From Acinetobacter suaedae (lineage in GTDB: Bacteria > Pseudomonadota > Gammaproteobacteria > Pseudomonadales > Moraxellaceae), in the NCBI RefSeq assembly GCF_008630915.1, contig NZ_CP043909.1, positions 1,364,001 to 1,428,000 of the forward strand: 64,000 bases of DNA, read 5' to 3'. Shown here piece after piece: positions 38,013 to 47,391 of the stretch (positions within the stretch are counted from its first letter, which is position 1; each line of letters starts with the position of its first letter). The notes under the pieces are model-generated. The model was not told the DNA's origin. It ran no database searches and was given only the letters and a program-made list of their open reading frames with translations. The translations under genes and the position numbers were made by a program.

Positions 38013-38351
38013 TTAGTGATTTTCAGAAGCATGATTGATGGTGTATTTAGGAATTTCGACTTCTAAATCTTCATCAACGATCGCAACTTGACATGATAGA
38101 CGGGAGTCTGGCTCTAAGCCCCATGCACGGTCAAGTAGGTCTGCCTCAACATCATTCATTTCTTCGAGACTATCAAAGCCTTTACGAACGATCACATGGC
38201 ATGTTGTACAAGCACATGACATATCGCAAGCATGTTCTATTTTTATACCTTGCTTAAGTAAGCTTTGGCATAAATTGGCATTTGGTTCTACTTCAAATTC
38301 TGCACCTTCAGGGCAAAATTGAGCGTGAGGGAGAACTTTAATACGTGGCAT
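38013..38351 (-). CDS. fdx: [2Fe-2S] ferredoxin of the ISC system
   Basis: A 112-residue plant-type ferredoxin. The start ATG at 38351 has an AGGTGA ribosome site; an in-frame GTG at 38360 is less likely. Cluster ligands: CDMSCACTTCHVIV provides three Cys in C-x5-C-x2-C form, and the fourth is in SRLSCQVAI. It donates electrons during Fe-S assembly. It is the last gene of the isc operon, 17 bp after hscA. Confidence 0.95.
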   Translation of the reverse strand: MPRIKVLPHAQFCPEGAEFEVEPNANLCQSLLKQGIKIEHACDMSCACTTCHVIVRKGFDSLEEMNDVEADLLDRAWGLEPDSRLSCQVAIVDEDLEVEIPKYTINHASENH

Positions 38352-38368
38352 ATTGATCACCTATACCT

Positions 38369-40228
38369 TTAGTTTGAATTTGACCAATCTTCAAGTTTTG
38401 TACCTTTTAAGGCATGGTCAATATGTCGGTTCATACGAAGTGCAGCAAAGGCATCGCTGTGAATTTTAAGTTGTTGAACAGCATATTCAATCGCTTCAAG
38501 CTCATCTGTTTTTAGACGTGCTTTTAAAGCTTCAGCAGCAAGAATTAAATCACGTGCCTGTTGCTGGGAAAGCAAATCTTTATCTACTTTCAATGCTTGT
38601 TCTAGTGCTTCAAGTTCACGCTGTGCTTCAACTTTGGTTTCTTGCAAATGACGAAGGTTTTTATCCTCTTCTGCATGCTGGAAACCCTCTACTAACAATC
38701 GCTCCGTGTCAGCTGCGGATAAACCATAAGAGGGTTTTATATCAATCTGCGCTTGTACACCAGAAGTCATTTCTTTTGCAGATACGGTGAGTAAACCATC
38801 AGCATCCACTTGGAAGGTAACTTCGATACGAGCTTGACCAGCAGTCATTGGAGGAATGCCATGTAACACAAAGCGTCCAAGAGAGCGGCAATGCTCAACG
38901 AGATCTCGTTCGCCTTGTACCACATGAATCAACATGGCAGTTTGCCCATCTTGATATGTGGTAAATTCTTGACGTCGTGCAACAGGAATCGCGGTATTAC
39001 GAGAAATTAGGCGCTCAACTAAACCGCCCATTGTCTCTAATCCAAGAGAGAGAGGGGTCACGTCTAGCAATAGTGAACCATCTTGACTATTACCAATTAA
39101 TTGATTGGCAGTAATGGATGCACCGATCGCAACAACCTCATCTGGATTGATCGTACATAACGGTTCGCGCTTAAATAATTCACGTACTGAATTTTGTACA
39201 GCGTAAGAGCGAGTAGAACCACCAATCAATACAACATGTTCAATATCATCTAATTCAAGTTTGGCATCACGTAGTACACGTTTGCAAACGCTAGTGGTTT
39301 TATCGAGTGCAACTTGGATAATTGATTCAAAAGTTGGGCGATCTAAAGTCAAACGATCGTCTAATAACTTTAATTCAGCAGATTCGTGATCTGTTAAATA
39401 TTCTTTGGCTTGACGTGCAGCAACAATAAAAACAGCATGTTCTTCATCACTTAATGTTGTGATGTTGAGCTGTTTTTTTGCCCATTTTACAATTAAGCGG
39501 TCAAGATCATCACCACCTAATGCTGTATGTCCGCCTGTAGCGAGAACTTCAAATACACCTTGTGAAAAACGTAAGATTGATACGTCAAACGTACCTCCAC
39601 CTAAATCATAAATCACATAGTTCCGATCAGTGCTAAGATTGGTTTCTTGGTCAAGGCCATAAGCCACGGCAGCAGCAGTTGGTTCATTGAGTAAACGTAA
39701 TACATTTAAGCCTGCTAGTTGTGCTGCATCACGTGTTGCTTGGCGTTGTGCTTCATCGAAATAAGCAGGAACAGTAATTACTGCGCCATTCACAGGGTTA
39801 TTTAAACTCGCTTCTGCACGATCTTTTAATTGCTTTAAAATTTCGGCTGAAACTTCAACTGGTGTTTTTCGTCCTGCAGCTGTCTCAAAAGCGGGCATTT
39901 CATTGTCTGCACCAACAAGCGTGTATGGGTGCTGAAATTTAATGTCAGCTTGAGAACGTCCCATAAAGCGCTTCACCGAAACAATCGTATTTTTGGGATC
40001 GGTTAGAATAAATGGTTTAGCGTCATAACCAAGTGTAATTGAGTCTTTTGCATAATGAACAATAGACGGCAATAAGACTTTATCTTTGTCATCTTGTAGA
40101 ACTTTCGGTTTTCCCGATAGCACTGTCGCCACTAAAGAGTGGGTTGTACCTAAGTCAATACCGATCGCAATACGATGCTGATGCGGCTCAGTAGATTGAC
40201 CAGGTTCAGCAATTTGCAAAAGTGCCAT
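38369..40228 (-). CDS. hscA: Fe-S assembly chaperone HscA (Hsp70 family)
   Basis: A 619-residue specialised Hsp70. It has the ATPase phosphate loops [13 protein letters not shown] (residues about 22-34) and [13 protein letters not shown] (about 210), plus the block [12 protein letters not shown] (about 340) of the adenosine pocket. The beta-sandwich peptide domain (about 395-505) and helical lid follow. HscA uses ATP to release IscU clusters, its peptide motif being the LPPVK of IscU; that motif is indeed present in IscU here. HscB, the J-protein partner, is 38 bp upstream. Confidence 0.97.
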   Translation of the reverse strand: MALLQIAEPGQSTEPHQHRIAIGIDLGTTHSLVATVLSGKPKVLQDDKDKVLLPSIVHYAKDSITLGYDAKPFILTDPKNTIVSVKRFMGRSQADIKFQHPYTLVGADNEMPAFETAAGRKTPVEVSAEILKQLKDRAEASLNNPVNGAVITVPAYFDEAQRQATRDAAQLAGLNVLRLLNEPTAAAVAYGLDQETNLSTDRNYVIYDLGGGTFDVSILRFSQGVFEVLATGGHTALGGDDLDRLIVKWAKKQLNITTLSDEEHAVFIVAARQAKEYLTDHESAELKLLDDRLTLDRPTFESIIQVALDKTTSVCKRVLRDAKLELDDIEHVVLIGGSTRSYAVQNSVRELFKREPLCTINPDEVVAIGASITANQLIGNSQDGSLLLDVTPLSLGLETMGGLVERLISRNTAIPVARRQEFTTYQDGQTAMLIHVVQGERDLVEHCRSLGRFVLHGIPPMTAGQARIEVTFQVDADGLLTVSAKEMTSGVQAQIDIKPSYGLSAADTERLLVEGFQHAEEDKNLRHLQETKVEAQRELEALEQALKVDKDLLSQQQARDLILAAEALKARLKTDELEAIEYAVQQLKIHSDAFAALRMNRHIDHALKGTKLEDWSNSN

Positions 40229-40266
40229 GCGTGAGATATCCCTTGAAAATAATCAGTAACAGCGGA

Positions 40267-40785
40267 TTAAAAATCATCATCTAGATTGAAGCTTTCTTCT
40301 TCATCTAGTATACGATCTTCAGCTTTATCAATATCGTTCATTACACGCTGGAAAAAGCGTAGTTTGCGAACGGTATCACGAGCTTCAGCCCAGTCTTCAT
40401 CGGCATAATCAATTTTAAATTCCCGAACTAAGCCATCGATCCATTGTTGAACTTCAACTTTTAGAGTACTAAGTTGATCTGTCGATGTTGCTTCATCCAA
40501 TTGTTCGCGCATTTCAAGTGCTGATTGCAGGAACTCAAAATCATTGATGGATTGGTCGAGGTGATGATCCTGCTTTTTTAAGCTGAGCAGATATGCGGCG
40601 CGACTATCAACTTGAGAAAGCACTTTATATGCTTGGTTGATGTCACTAGACATAATCAATGCTTGATCTTTGTCACTTGCTTTGTCTGGGTGATATTGCT
40701 GTTGCAAACTTAAAAACTGTTTTTTTAAAGCTGCTAAATCGATATCGAGTGCTTCTGGTAAGTGGAACAACTCAAAATGATTCAT
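40267..40785 (-). CDS. hscB: Co-chaperone HscB (J-domain protein)
   Basis: A 172-residue protein from the ATG at 40785, matching the usual 171-176 length. The open frame continues upstream to 40866, but those 27 codons lie in the inserted repeat element and would give an odd N-terminus; the M-N-H-F-E-L-F-H-L start is the natural one. The J domain carries the YHPDK motif that stimulates HscA. The C-terminal three-helix part binds IscU. The repeat sits just before the start, so the ribosome site must lie close to or inside the element's edge (GGAATTCATCTCCC). Confidence 0.93.
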   Translation of the reverse strand: MNHFELFHLPEALDIDLAALKKQFLSLQQQYHPDKASDKDQALIMSSDINQAYKVLSQVDSRAAYLLSLKKQDHHLDQSINDFEFLQSALEMREQLDEATSTDQLSTLKVEVQQWIDGLVREFKIDYADEDWAEARDTVRKLRFFQRVMNDIDKAEDRILDEEESFNLDDDF

Positions 40786-40804
40786 GGGAGATGAATTCCG
40801 TTTT

Positions 40805-40908
40805 AAATCTCTCTCGGCTTCCTTAAAAAAGGGAAGAGCTTCACGAGTTAAATGATACCTTATCATTTATGGAAGTCCCCCTTTAAAAAGGGGGATTGAG
40901 AGGGATTT
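40805..40908. repeat. 104-bp palindromic interspersed repeat between iscA and hscB
   Basis: The ends are imperfect inverted copies of about 38 bp: left AAATCTCTCTCGGCTTCC (40805-40822), right end, reverse complement, AAATCCCTCTCAATCCCC. Each arm contains its own hairpin: CTTCC / GGGAAG on the left and TCCCCCTTT / AAAGGGGGA on the right. A central hairpin AAATGAT / ATCATTT (40850-40869) connects them. I see no transposase and no clear target duplication. It looks like a small REP- or MITE-like unit of the kind scattered in Acinetobacter genomes. It is the only copy I find in this window. Confidence 0.75.
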
Positions 40909-40933
40909 TTGACTTTAGATAAAAATTAAATGA

Positions 40934-41254
40934 TTAAACAGTAAATGATTCACCGCAACCACATTCACCTTTCTGATTTGGGTTGTTAAACTCAAAACCT
41001 TCGTTCAAACCATTTTTCACATAATCCATCTCTAAACCTTCGAGATAAACTAAGCTTTTAGGGTCAACGAAAACTTTGACGCCAAACTGCTCAAAAACTT
41101 GATCATGCGTGTCGACATCGTCAACAAACTCAAGAACATAAGCCAATCCAGAACAACCCGAAGTTTTCACACCAACACGAATGCCTTCACCCTTACCACG
41201 ATTTTGTAGGTAATTGCTGATGTGAGTCGCAGCATTTTCAGTTAAATGGATCAT
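40934..41254 (-). CDS. iscA: Fe-S carrier protein IscA
   Basis: A 106-residue A-type scaffold/carrier with the three ligand cysteines: one in [10 protein letters not shown] (residue about 35) and two in [10 protein letters not shown] at the C-terminus. It takes Fe-S clusters from IscU to target proteins. Same strand as iscU, with 29 bp between them. Confidence 0.96.
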   Translation of the reverse strand: MIHLTENAATHISNYLQNRGKGEGIRVGVKTSGCSGLAYVLEFVDDVDTHDQVFEQFGVKVFVDPKSLVYLEGLEMDYVKNGLNEGFEFNNPNQKGECGCGESFTV

Positions 41255-41283
41255 GAAAACTCCAATATCTTTTCGGTAATCAA

Positions 41284-41670
41284 TTAAGCTTTCGCTTTTT
41301 TGCCACGATAATCTTCAATCGCAGCTTTAATTGCATCTTCAGCCAATACTGAGCAGTGAACTTTCACTGGTGGTAGTGCAAGCTCGGTCGCAATATCAAT
41401 ATTTTTGATTGCTTGAGCTTCATCAAGGGTCTTACCTTTTAACCATTCAGTTACAAGAGAGCTTGATGCAATTGCAGAACCACAGCCGTAAGTTTTGAAG
41501 CGAGCTTCTTCAATTACGCCATTGTCATCAACTTGGATTTGTAAACGCATTACGTCGCCACAAGCTGGTGCACCGACCATACCAGTACCTACGTTTTCTG
41601 CATTTTTATCTAAAACACCTACATTACGAGGGTTTTCGTAATGATCAATTACTTTTTCACTATAAGCCAT
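41284..41670 (-). CDS. iscU: Fe-S scaffold protein IscU
   Basis: A 128-residue scaffold on which IscS builds clusters. The three cysteine ligands are in [21 protein letters not shown] and [10 protein letters not shown]; the HscA-binding motif LPPVK immediately precedes the last one. Asp in ACGD, which affects cluster stability, is conserved. Complete length. It follows iscS by 79 bp. Confidence 0.97.
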   Translation of the reverse strand: MAYSEKVIDHYENPRNVGVLDKNAENVGTGMVGAPACGDVMRLQIQVDDNGVIEEARFKTYGCGSAIASSSLVTEWLKGKTLDEAQAIKNIDIATELALPPVKVHCSVLAEDAIKAAIEDYRGKKAKA

Positions 41671-41749
41671 GTCGCTTCTCCAAACCTCGGGGTCAGCCTA
41701 ATATTAATATGAGGGTTAAAACACGTTTTTCAATCGAAAGTTCAATGAA

Positions 41750-42967
41750 TTAGTGTTCAGCCCATTCAACTGTAGAAAGGTCAATACCTTCTTTATACAT
41801 ATCCCAAAGCGGAGAAAGTTCACGTAGTTTCTCTACAGCAGCTTTGGTGATTGTTAACACGTGATCAATATCTGCTTCGGTGGTGTATTTACCGAAACTA
41901 AAACGGATTGAACTATGTGCTAACTCATCAGATAAACCTAAAGCACGTAAAACGTATGATGGTTCTAAAGTTGCAGATGTACATGCTGAACCACTAGAAA
42001 CAGCTGCATCTTTGAGAGCCATCATCAATGACTCACCTTCAACAAAATTGAAGCTAACATTAAGATAGTTTGCTACGTTTTGAGTAGGGTGGCCATTCAA
42101 GAATACTTGTTCAAGATCTTGTAAACCATTCCAAAGTTTGTCACGTAGTTGACGAATACGTTCTTGTTCGGCTTGCATCATTTTTCCTGCAAGTTCGAAT
42201 GCAGCGCCTATACCAACAATCTGGTGGGTTGCTAAAGTACCAGAACGCATACCACGCTCGTGACCACCACCATGCATTTGCGCTTTCAAGCGAACACGTG
42301 GGCTACGACGAACGAATAATGCACCAATCCCTTTGGGACCATAAATCTTATGTCCAGAGAAACTCATTAAATCAATTTTCATCGTAGAAAGGTCAATTTC
42401 AACCTTACCAGCAGCTTGAGCAGCGTCGACGTGGAAGAAAGTTTTGTTTGCACGGGTGAGTTCACCGATGGCAGCAACATCGGTTACTGTACCGATCTCA
42501 TTGTTTACCATCATCAGTGATACAAGAATGGTGTCAGGGCGTAAAGCAGCCTGAACCATTTCTGGTGTAATTAAACCAGTGCGTGGCTCTGGCTCTAAAT
42601 ATGTAATTTCAAAACCTTGCTCTTCAAGTTCGCGGCAAGTATCTAACACAGCTTTGTGCTCGATTTTACTTGTAATGATGTGCTTGCCTTTAGAACCGTA
42701 GAATTGAGCAATGCCTTTTAATGCTAAGTTATCTGATTCGGTTGCACCTGATGTCCAAACGATTTCGCGAGGATCTGCTTTAATTAAGTTTGCAACTTGT
42801 TCGCGTGCGTACTCAACTTTTTCTTCAGCTTGCCAGCCATAGGCATGCGAGCGTGACGCAGGGTTGCCAAAAGTCCCTTCGAAGGTTAGACACTCCATCA
42901 TACGTTCTGCAACTTCAGGCAGTACAGGAGTGGTTGCTGCGTAATCAAGATAAATTGGACGTTTCAT
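41750..42967 (-). CDS. iscS: Cysteine desulfurase IscS
   Basis: A 405-residue PLP enzyme that supplies sulfur to IscU and to tRNA thiolation. The PLP lysine lies in [13 protein letters not shown] (about residue 206). The catalytic Cys is in [14 protein letters not shown] (about residue 328), in the long loop characteristic of group I NifS-like desulfurases. The length is as in E. coli (404). The next upstream gene, iscR, ends one base before the iscS start. Confidence 0.97.
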   Translation of the reverse strand: MKRPIYLDYAATTPVLPEVAERMMECLTFEGTFGNPASRSHAYGWQAEEKVEYAREQVANLIKADPREIVWTSGATESDNLALKGIAQFYGSKGKHIITSKIEHKAVLDTCRELEEQGFEITYLEPEPRTGLITPEMVQAALRPDTILVSLMMVNNEIGTVTDVAAIGELTRANKTFFHVDAAQAAGKVEIDLSTMKIDLMSFSGHKIYGPKGIGALFVRRSPRVRLKAQMHGGGHERGMRSGTLATHQIVGIGAAFELAGKMMQAEQERIRQLRDKLWNGLQDLEQVFLNGHPTQNVANYLNVSFNFVEGESLMMALKDAAVSSGSACTSATLEPSYVLRALGLSDELAHSSIRFSFGKYTTEADIDHVLTITKAAVEKLRELSPLWDMYKEGIDLSTVEWAEH

Positions 42968-42968
42968 G

Positions 42969-43442
42969 TCAAATACCTGTAACCGATAGAAGGGCTGAAT
43001 CTAGACTTGGTGAGTTTTGGCGTAGAGCAACAGTTTGAACATTGTCGCGCGCAATCAAATCAGCAAGCGTGATTTTTGCAAGATAATCGGCAATATGGTG
43101 GGAGAGATCTTGCCATAAGTCATGCGTTAAACACATTGCACCATTTTGGCAGTTGCCTTTGTGGTCGCAGCGTGTTGCATCGACAGTTTCATTTACGGCT
43201 TCAATAATTTCTAGCACAGTAATTTCACTTGCATTGCGTGCAAGGTGGTATCCACCATTTGCACCACGAACACTTGAAACTAACCCGTGACGCTTAAGTT
43301 TTGCGAATAACTGTTCTAAATAAGCGACTGAGATGGATTGGCGTGCTGCTATTTCTGCAAGCGTGATCGTTTGTTCAGTTGGCTGCAAAGCTAAATCAAG
43401 TAGAGCAGTCACTGCGTAACGACCGCGAGTTGTTAGGCGCAT
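42969..43442 (-). CDS. iscR: Fe-S-sensing regulator IscR
   Basis: A 157-residue Rrf2-family repressor. The start [11 protein letters not shown] at 43442 matches IscR proteins; an in-frame codon 12 bases upstream is less likely. The winged HTH is about 1-75 ([18 protein letters not shown]). Its cluster cysteines are in [13 protein letters not shown] (about 92-104), three Cys spaced 6 and 5 apart as in E. coli IscR. Holo-IscR represses its own operon, and a matching site overlaps the promoter (43484-43506). Confidence 0.96.
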   Translation of the reverse strand: MRLTTRGRYAVTALLDLALQPTEQTITLAEIAARQSISVAYLEQLFAKLKRHGLVSSVRGANGGYHLARNASEITVLEIIEAVNETVDATRCDHKGNCQNGAMCLTHDLWQDLSHHIADYLAKITLADLIARDNVQTVALRQNSPSLDSALLSVTGI

Positions 43443-43475
43443 GATTCGATACACATGAATAGACTAGATGTATAA

Positions 43476-43506
43476 ATTTTATGAATTCCGACTAAAATAG
43501 TCAAGT
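43476..43506 (-). promoter_or_regulatory. isc promoter with overlapping IscR (type 1) site
   Basis: On the minus strand the -35 is TTGACT (43499-43504) and the -10 is TAAAAT (43476-43481), with a 17-bp spacer. The sequence ACTTGACTATTTTAGTCGG (43488-43506) fits the type 1 IscR consensus (YYGACTRWWWYAGTCRR) and covers the -35 element, as expected for autorepression by Fe-S-loaded IscR. Confidence 0.85.
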
Positions 43507-43553
43507 TTTTTAATTGCTATTATTATGCGTGTGAAAAGTGAAATATTTTAGAA

Positions 43554-44201
43554 TTATTGTATCCACATATTATATATGAATAAAGCAATGAAAATAAAGC
43601 TAAGTATTGCAAAAGTAATATTAATTAATCGCTGACGTTTTTGAAGTCGATGTATGCGATTTTGGTATTGTTTGACCTCAACCAATAAGGTATTAATTTC
43701 AGAGCGTTGCTGATCGATTTTCTCTAAAAGCGGTGCGATTCTACGTTGGGTTGCAATTGTATCGATATCATCATCGAACGCATTAAACCATTGTCGCCAG
43801 TTCACTAAGATACTGGATAGGGTGAAATGAGGAATGAGATCGGTAAACTGCTCAGTTAGGGTCGAGTCGCCTAAAATGCGTAAATTTGAAATGCTCTTTA
43901 GATTATTTAGAACAAAAATTTTAATTAAGTCGATCAAAGTACAATTGACTTCAAGATCAATTTTTCGATCTAAAGCTTTCGTGTCAAACAGTAAACCTTT
44001 TTCTGTGAACTGAATATAAAAATCAAAGAAGGGAATGTAACTGTTGATTCGAATCGTAATTTTCTGATCAATCAATTTTTGTGCTTGCAGGCGTAGTCCT
44101 GAATCATGCGTAAGGATGAAGGAAAAAAAAGTTTCTAAAACAATGATGACAATGTTTAGCAACAAATGTGGGTGTTTATGTCTTTGTTGCATATCGATCA
44201 T
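43554..44201 (-). CDS. SCP2/UbiJ-like protein with C-terminal membrane anchor (tentative)
   Basis: A 215-residue protein. The ATG at 44201 is chosen because an AAGAG ribosome site precedes it; upstream ATG 44240 and TTG 44273 lack one. A hydrophobic segment at about residues 13-33 is followed by a beta/alpha block resembling the SCP2 domain of UbiJ (SNLRILGDSTLTEQFTDLIP), then a coiled coil with QQRSEINTLLVEVKQYQNRIHRLQKR, and a C-terminal span (INITFAILSFIFIALFIYNMWIQ). UbiJ is a lipid carrier for ubiquinone synthesis, usually encoded in ubiEJB; here the gene is alone next to a phasin gene, and the two hydrophobic spans are atypical. It may therefore be a lipid-binding relative with another role. 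Confidence 0.6.
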   Translation of the reverse strand: MIDMQQRHKHPHLLLNIVIIVLETFFSFILTHDSGLRLQAQKLIDQKITIRINSYIPFFDFYIQFTEKGLLFDTKALDRKIDLEVNCTLIDLIKIFVLNNLKSISNLRILGDSTLTEQFTDLIPHFTLSSILVNWRQWFNAFDDDIDTIATQRRIAPLLEKIDQQRSEINTLLVEVKQYQNRIHRLQKRQRLINITFAILSFIFIALFIYNMWIQ

Positions 44202-44413
44202 AAATCTCTTTTTCCTTGCCAAAAATAACGAGTGAAACATCAAGTCTTGTAAATTACGAGTATCCGTACCCAATTGTTAAAAATAATTTACATGACTATC
44301 TTGCTTTGTAGAACAGTTTTTTAAAACGATCAAGTCCTAACTTTGATATTATAAAAACATTTTTATGGTTAAATACGACATGCTGTTTGTAATGTGCTTA
44401 GGAGTAATGGTTC

Positions 44414-44869
44414 ATGGATAATACAAATATAGACAACCCAAGTGAAGATGCTGAGGCAAAAATTAAATCAAAATCAAAAAGTTCTAAGAAATCTGCATTG
44501 GATTTTAAAAAATATACACAACAAATTTGGCTTGCGGGATTAGGTGCTTTTTCTCGTGCAGAGGAGGAGGGAAACAAATTATTCGACTCATTAGTCAAGG
44601 TGGGTGAGGAATTAGAGTCTAAAACTGTAGATTTTGCGGACAATACAGTTGGCAAAGTCACAGAAAAAGCAAAAGAGTCAGTGACGGATACCAAAGACAA
44701 GGTTGAAAAAATTTTAGATAGCGGGGTAAATCATTCACTCAATCGCATTGGATTGGTGACACCAAAGGATCTTCAACATATCGAACAACTGTTAGTGCAG
44801 CTTCATATTAAGGTGGATGCTTTGATCGAGGAAAATGAGCAATTGAAGGCTAAATTGAATAAAAAGTAA
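44414..44869 (+). CDS. Phasin-family (PHA-granule-associated-like) protein
   Basis: A 151-residue protein. The N-terminus is charged and Ser/Lys-rich (EAKIKSKSKSSKKSAL). The middle (about 33-60) has the phasin-like hydrophobic helix KYTQQIWLAGLGAFSRAEEEG, followed by an amphipathic coiled coil rich in Lys/Glu. The C-terminus carries a heptad-like VTPKDLQHIEQLLVQLHIKVDALIEENEQLKAKL that can oligomerise, as in PhaF-like proteins. Acinetobacter strains without PHA synthase also have such genes, so binding to PHA granules is not certain. Monocistronic, with GGAG about 10 bases before the ATG. Confidence 0.8.
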   Translation: MDNTNIDNPSEDAEAKIKSKSKSSKKSALDFKKYTQQIWLAGLGAFSRAEEEGNKLFDSLVKVGEELESKTVDFADNTVGKVTEKAKESVTDTKDKVEKILDSGVNHSLNRIGLVTPKDLQHIEQLLVQLHIKVDALIEENEQLKAKLNKK

Positions 44870-45038
44870 AAAAAATGCAAGTAACTCGTCCGTTTATGTC
44901 GTATTTCGGTATTTATTTTAATTAAAAAGGCCTTTCTAGTATTGCGTTCTCCCCTAAAGCATTGCTATAAAGGCTGCATGGCCTTTTAAACTATAGCCTT
45001 GGATCTTAACAAACGATATTAAGAGGATATTTTTTATC

Positions 45039-45311
45039 ATGAATAAATCAGAATTAATTGATGCGATTGCTGAAAAAGGGGGAGTGTCTAAGTCGGATGC
45101 TGGTAAAGCGCTCGATGCGACAATTGCATCAATCACTGAAGCACTTAAAAAGGGTGATACGGTTACTTTAGTCGGTTTTGGTACTTTTAGCGTAAAAGAA
45201 CGTGCTGCACGTACTGGTCGTAATCCTAAAACTGGTGAAGAGCTTCAAATCAAAGCAAGCAAAGTACCAAGCTTCAAAGCTGGTAAGGGTTTAAAAGATT
45301 CGGTTGCGTAA
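45039..45311 (+). CDS. hupB: DNA-binding protein HU
   Basis: A 90-residue histone-like protein. The dimer core [28 protein letters not shown] and the DNA-intercalating beta arm ([30 protein letters not shown]) are present, with the proline of the RNPKTGE turn that kinks DNA. It compacts and bends DNA non-specifically. It has a 170-bp upstream region containing a short inverted repeat, and a terminator at 45327. Confidence 0.95.
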   Translation: MNKSELIDAIAEKGGVSKSDAGKALDATIASITEALKKGDTVTLVGFGTFSVKERAARTGRNPKTGEELQIKASKVPSFKAGKGLKDSVA

Positions 45312-45326
45312 TCTTTCTAAATCAAT

Positions 45327-45353
45327 AAACGCACCATTTCGGGTGCGTTTTTT
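45327..45353 (+). terminator. hupB terminator
   Basis: AAACGCACC / GGTGCGTTT with a 6-base loop and a T-run at 45348-45353. Confidence 0.88.
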
Positions 45354-45450
45354 ATTTATCCAATGAAAAAGTTAATTTGATCTTCATTCGGCATTCATTC
45401 ACTTTGTTTTTTAAGTTAAAATTGCCCCGAAATTAAATATTGGAATATTT

Positions 45451-47322
45451 ATGGAATCATTTCGTACGGTCATTAAAGGTTGGCTTGGCAAAGTCCTGTT
45501 AGTTTTGTTTTTGACCCCTTTAGCTCTTGTCGGTATTGAAGGATATTTTAGTGGTGGCAATAAAGCTGATGTTGCCAAGTCAGTAAATGGTCAAGATATT
45601 TCTAATAAAGAATTAGAAAGTGCAATCAAAAACTATAAAGATCAGTATTTAGCCTTGGTTCAAGGTGATGAGTCATTATTGAATCTACCTGCGATTCAGG
45701 AAAGAGCAATGGATGCGTTGATCGCTCGTAGTTTGTTGTCACAACAAGCTGAAAAATTGGGTATTGCTTTAAGTGATGCACAACTTGAGCAAATGTTGGC
45801 GCAGCAACCAAGTTTTCAGGAAAATGGGAAGTTCTCTCAGCCATTGTATGAAAATTACTTGCGTTCAGTTGGCTTAACGAATCAGGCCTTGATTGCAAGC
45901 CTTCGCCAAGATCATGCATTAAAAATGATTTCATCGACACTAATGGATAATGCATTAGTGAGTAAATCTGATTTACAGCAACTTGCGAACTTACAAACTG
46001 AACAGCGGACATTGCATTTAGCAAGCATCAAGTTAGATGATTATAAAAAGGGTGTAACTGCTTCAAATCAAGAAATCACTGACTACTACAACAAGCATAA
46101 AAATGAATTTAAGCAAGTTGCTAGTGTTGATGTGGATTATGTGGTTTTAAGCCCAGCATTATTAGAACAAGCTAATTTAGCTGTTACTGATGCAGATTTA
46201 CAGCAGGCCTATGCAGCGTTTGTAGAAAAACAGCAGCAAAGTGTGAAGCGTGAAGTGAAGCATATCTTAGTAACGACGGATGAGCGTGATGATGCTGCAG
46301 CACAGAAATTGATTAATGATGTTTATGCAAAAATTCAATCGGGAATGACGTTTGCTCAAGCTGCTAGTCAGTATTCAGAAGATCCGAGTTCAAAAAATCA
46401 AGGTGGCTTAGTAAGTGCATATGCTCCTGGTGCTTTCTCTGCTGATTTTGATAACGCTGTAAACACGTTGAAAAATGGTCAGGTTTCTAAGCCTGTAAAA
46501 ACGCAGTACGGTTATCACATTATTGAAGTTCAGGTGCCAACGGTAAATATTCCATCCTTTGAGTCTGAAAAAGCACGTCTAACTGCTGAAGTTGAAAAAA
46601 CTAAAGCTGCGAATCTGTTTAGTGATACTGTTAATAATTTAAATGAGATGGTTGTAGGAAGTGATTCTCTTGATGTTGTTGCACAAGAGGTGAAAGCTGC
46701 ACGTGTTGAATCTGCAAAAGCAATTACTTTGGCAACACAACATCCTATCCTGAGTGATTTGAATGTTAAAGTAAAACTATTCAGTGATGATGTGAAGAAT
46801 GGTGATCGTAATGCATCTTCTAATATCCAATTAACCAATGGTGATTCAATCTGGATTAAAGTTCGTGATTATCACTCAGCAGGAATTAAACCATTATCTG
46901 AAGTGACTACTGAAGTTAAAGCGAAAGTGATTGAGCAGAAGGCATATAAAGCTGCTCAGGAGAAAATGGCAACAATTCTTGCTGATTTCAAAACTCAGCC
47001 AGCAGCACAAGTTGTCGCAAAATCGAAAGTAACTTTTGAAAATGCGGGTACTTTTGCTCGCTCACATGGTTTGAAACGTGAGATTGAGCGCGCTGCATTC
47101 AGTATTCCTGCACCGAGCAAGGAAGGAATGTGGTCTGCAACAACGGCGAAATTGCCAAATGAGTTGGTTATCGTTGCTGTTTCAAATGTGGATAGCAGTG
47201 TGGCAAGTAGTTTGCCAGAAAAAGAGTTGTTGGAATTGAAGCAATTGTATCAGCAGTTCCGTGGTCAACAAGTTTTGGAAGACTATACCGCATATCTAAA
47301 ATCACAAGCTGACATTAAGTAA
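45451..47322 (+). CDS. ppiD: Periplasmic peptidyl-prolyl isomerase PpiD
   Basis: A 623-residue inner-membrane-anchored chaperone, the same length as E. coli PpiD. Residues 1-12 are cytoplasmic, then a membrane span (GWLGKVLLVLFLTPLALVGIEGY), then a large periplasmic part. The SurA-like N-domain (about 35-185) precedes a parvulin domain (about 265-365: VKREVKHILVTTDERDDA, GGLVSAYAPGAFSADFD, TQYGYHIIEV) and a C-terminal helical domain. It meets secreted proteins leaving the Sec translocon. hupB is directly upstream, as in many gamma-proteobacteria. Its terminator also serves the convergent cpoB-like gene. Confidence 0.95.
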   Translation: MESFRTVIKGWLGKVLLVLFLTPLALVGIEGYFSGGNKADVAKSVNGQDISNKELESAIKNYKDQYLALVQGDESLLNLPAIQERAMDALIARSLLSQQAEKLGIALSDAQLEQMLAQQPSFQENGKFSQPLYENYLRSVGLTNQALIASLRQDHALKMISSTLMDNALVSKSDLQQLANLQTEQRTLHLASIKLDDYKKGVTASNQEITDYYNKHKNEFKQVASVDVDYVVLSPALLEQANLAVTDADLQQAYAAFVEKQQQSVKREVKHILVTTDERDDAAAQKLINDVYAKIQSGMTFAQAASQYSEDPSSKNQGGLVSAYAPGAFSADFDNAVNTLKNGQVSKPVKTQYGYHIIEVQVPTVNIPSFESEKARLTAEVEKTKAANLFSDTVNNLNEMVVGSDSLDVVAQEVKAARVESAKAITLATQHPILSDLNVKVKLFSDDVKNGDRNASSNIQLTNGDSIWIKVRDYHSAGIKPLSEVTTEVKAKVIEQKAYKAAQEKMATILADFKTQPAAQVVAKSKVTFENAGTFARSHGLKREIERAAFSIPAPSKEGMWSATTAKLPNELVIVAVSNVDSSVASSLPEKELLELKQLYQQFRGQQVLEDYTAYLKSQADIK

Positions 47323-47338
47323 GCTAGATTTGACTTGT

Positions 47339-47369
47339 AAAAAAGCCAGTTCACAGAACTGGCTTTTTT
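47339..47369. terminator. Bidirectional terminator between ppiD and cpoB
   Basis: AAAAAAGCCAGTTC and GAACTGGCTTTTTT with a 3-base loop. Strong in both directions. Confidence 0.9.
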
Positions 47370-47391
47370 ATTGTCTTGGTCATTAGAAAAA

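Noticed and set aside
40786..40866. Extended N-terminus of HscB in the same frame
   Set aside because: These 27 codons lie in the repeat element, and the natural HscB start (MNHFELFHL) at 40785 gives the usual family length.
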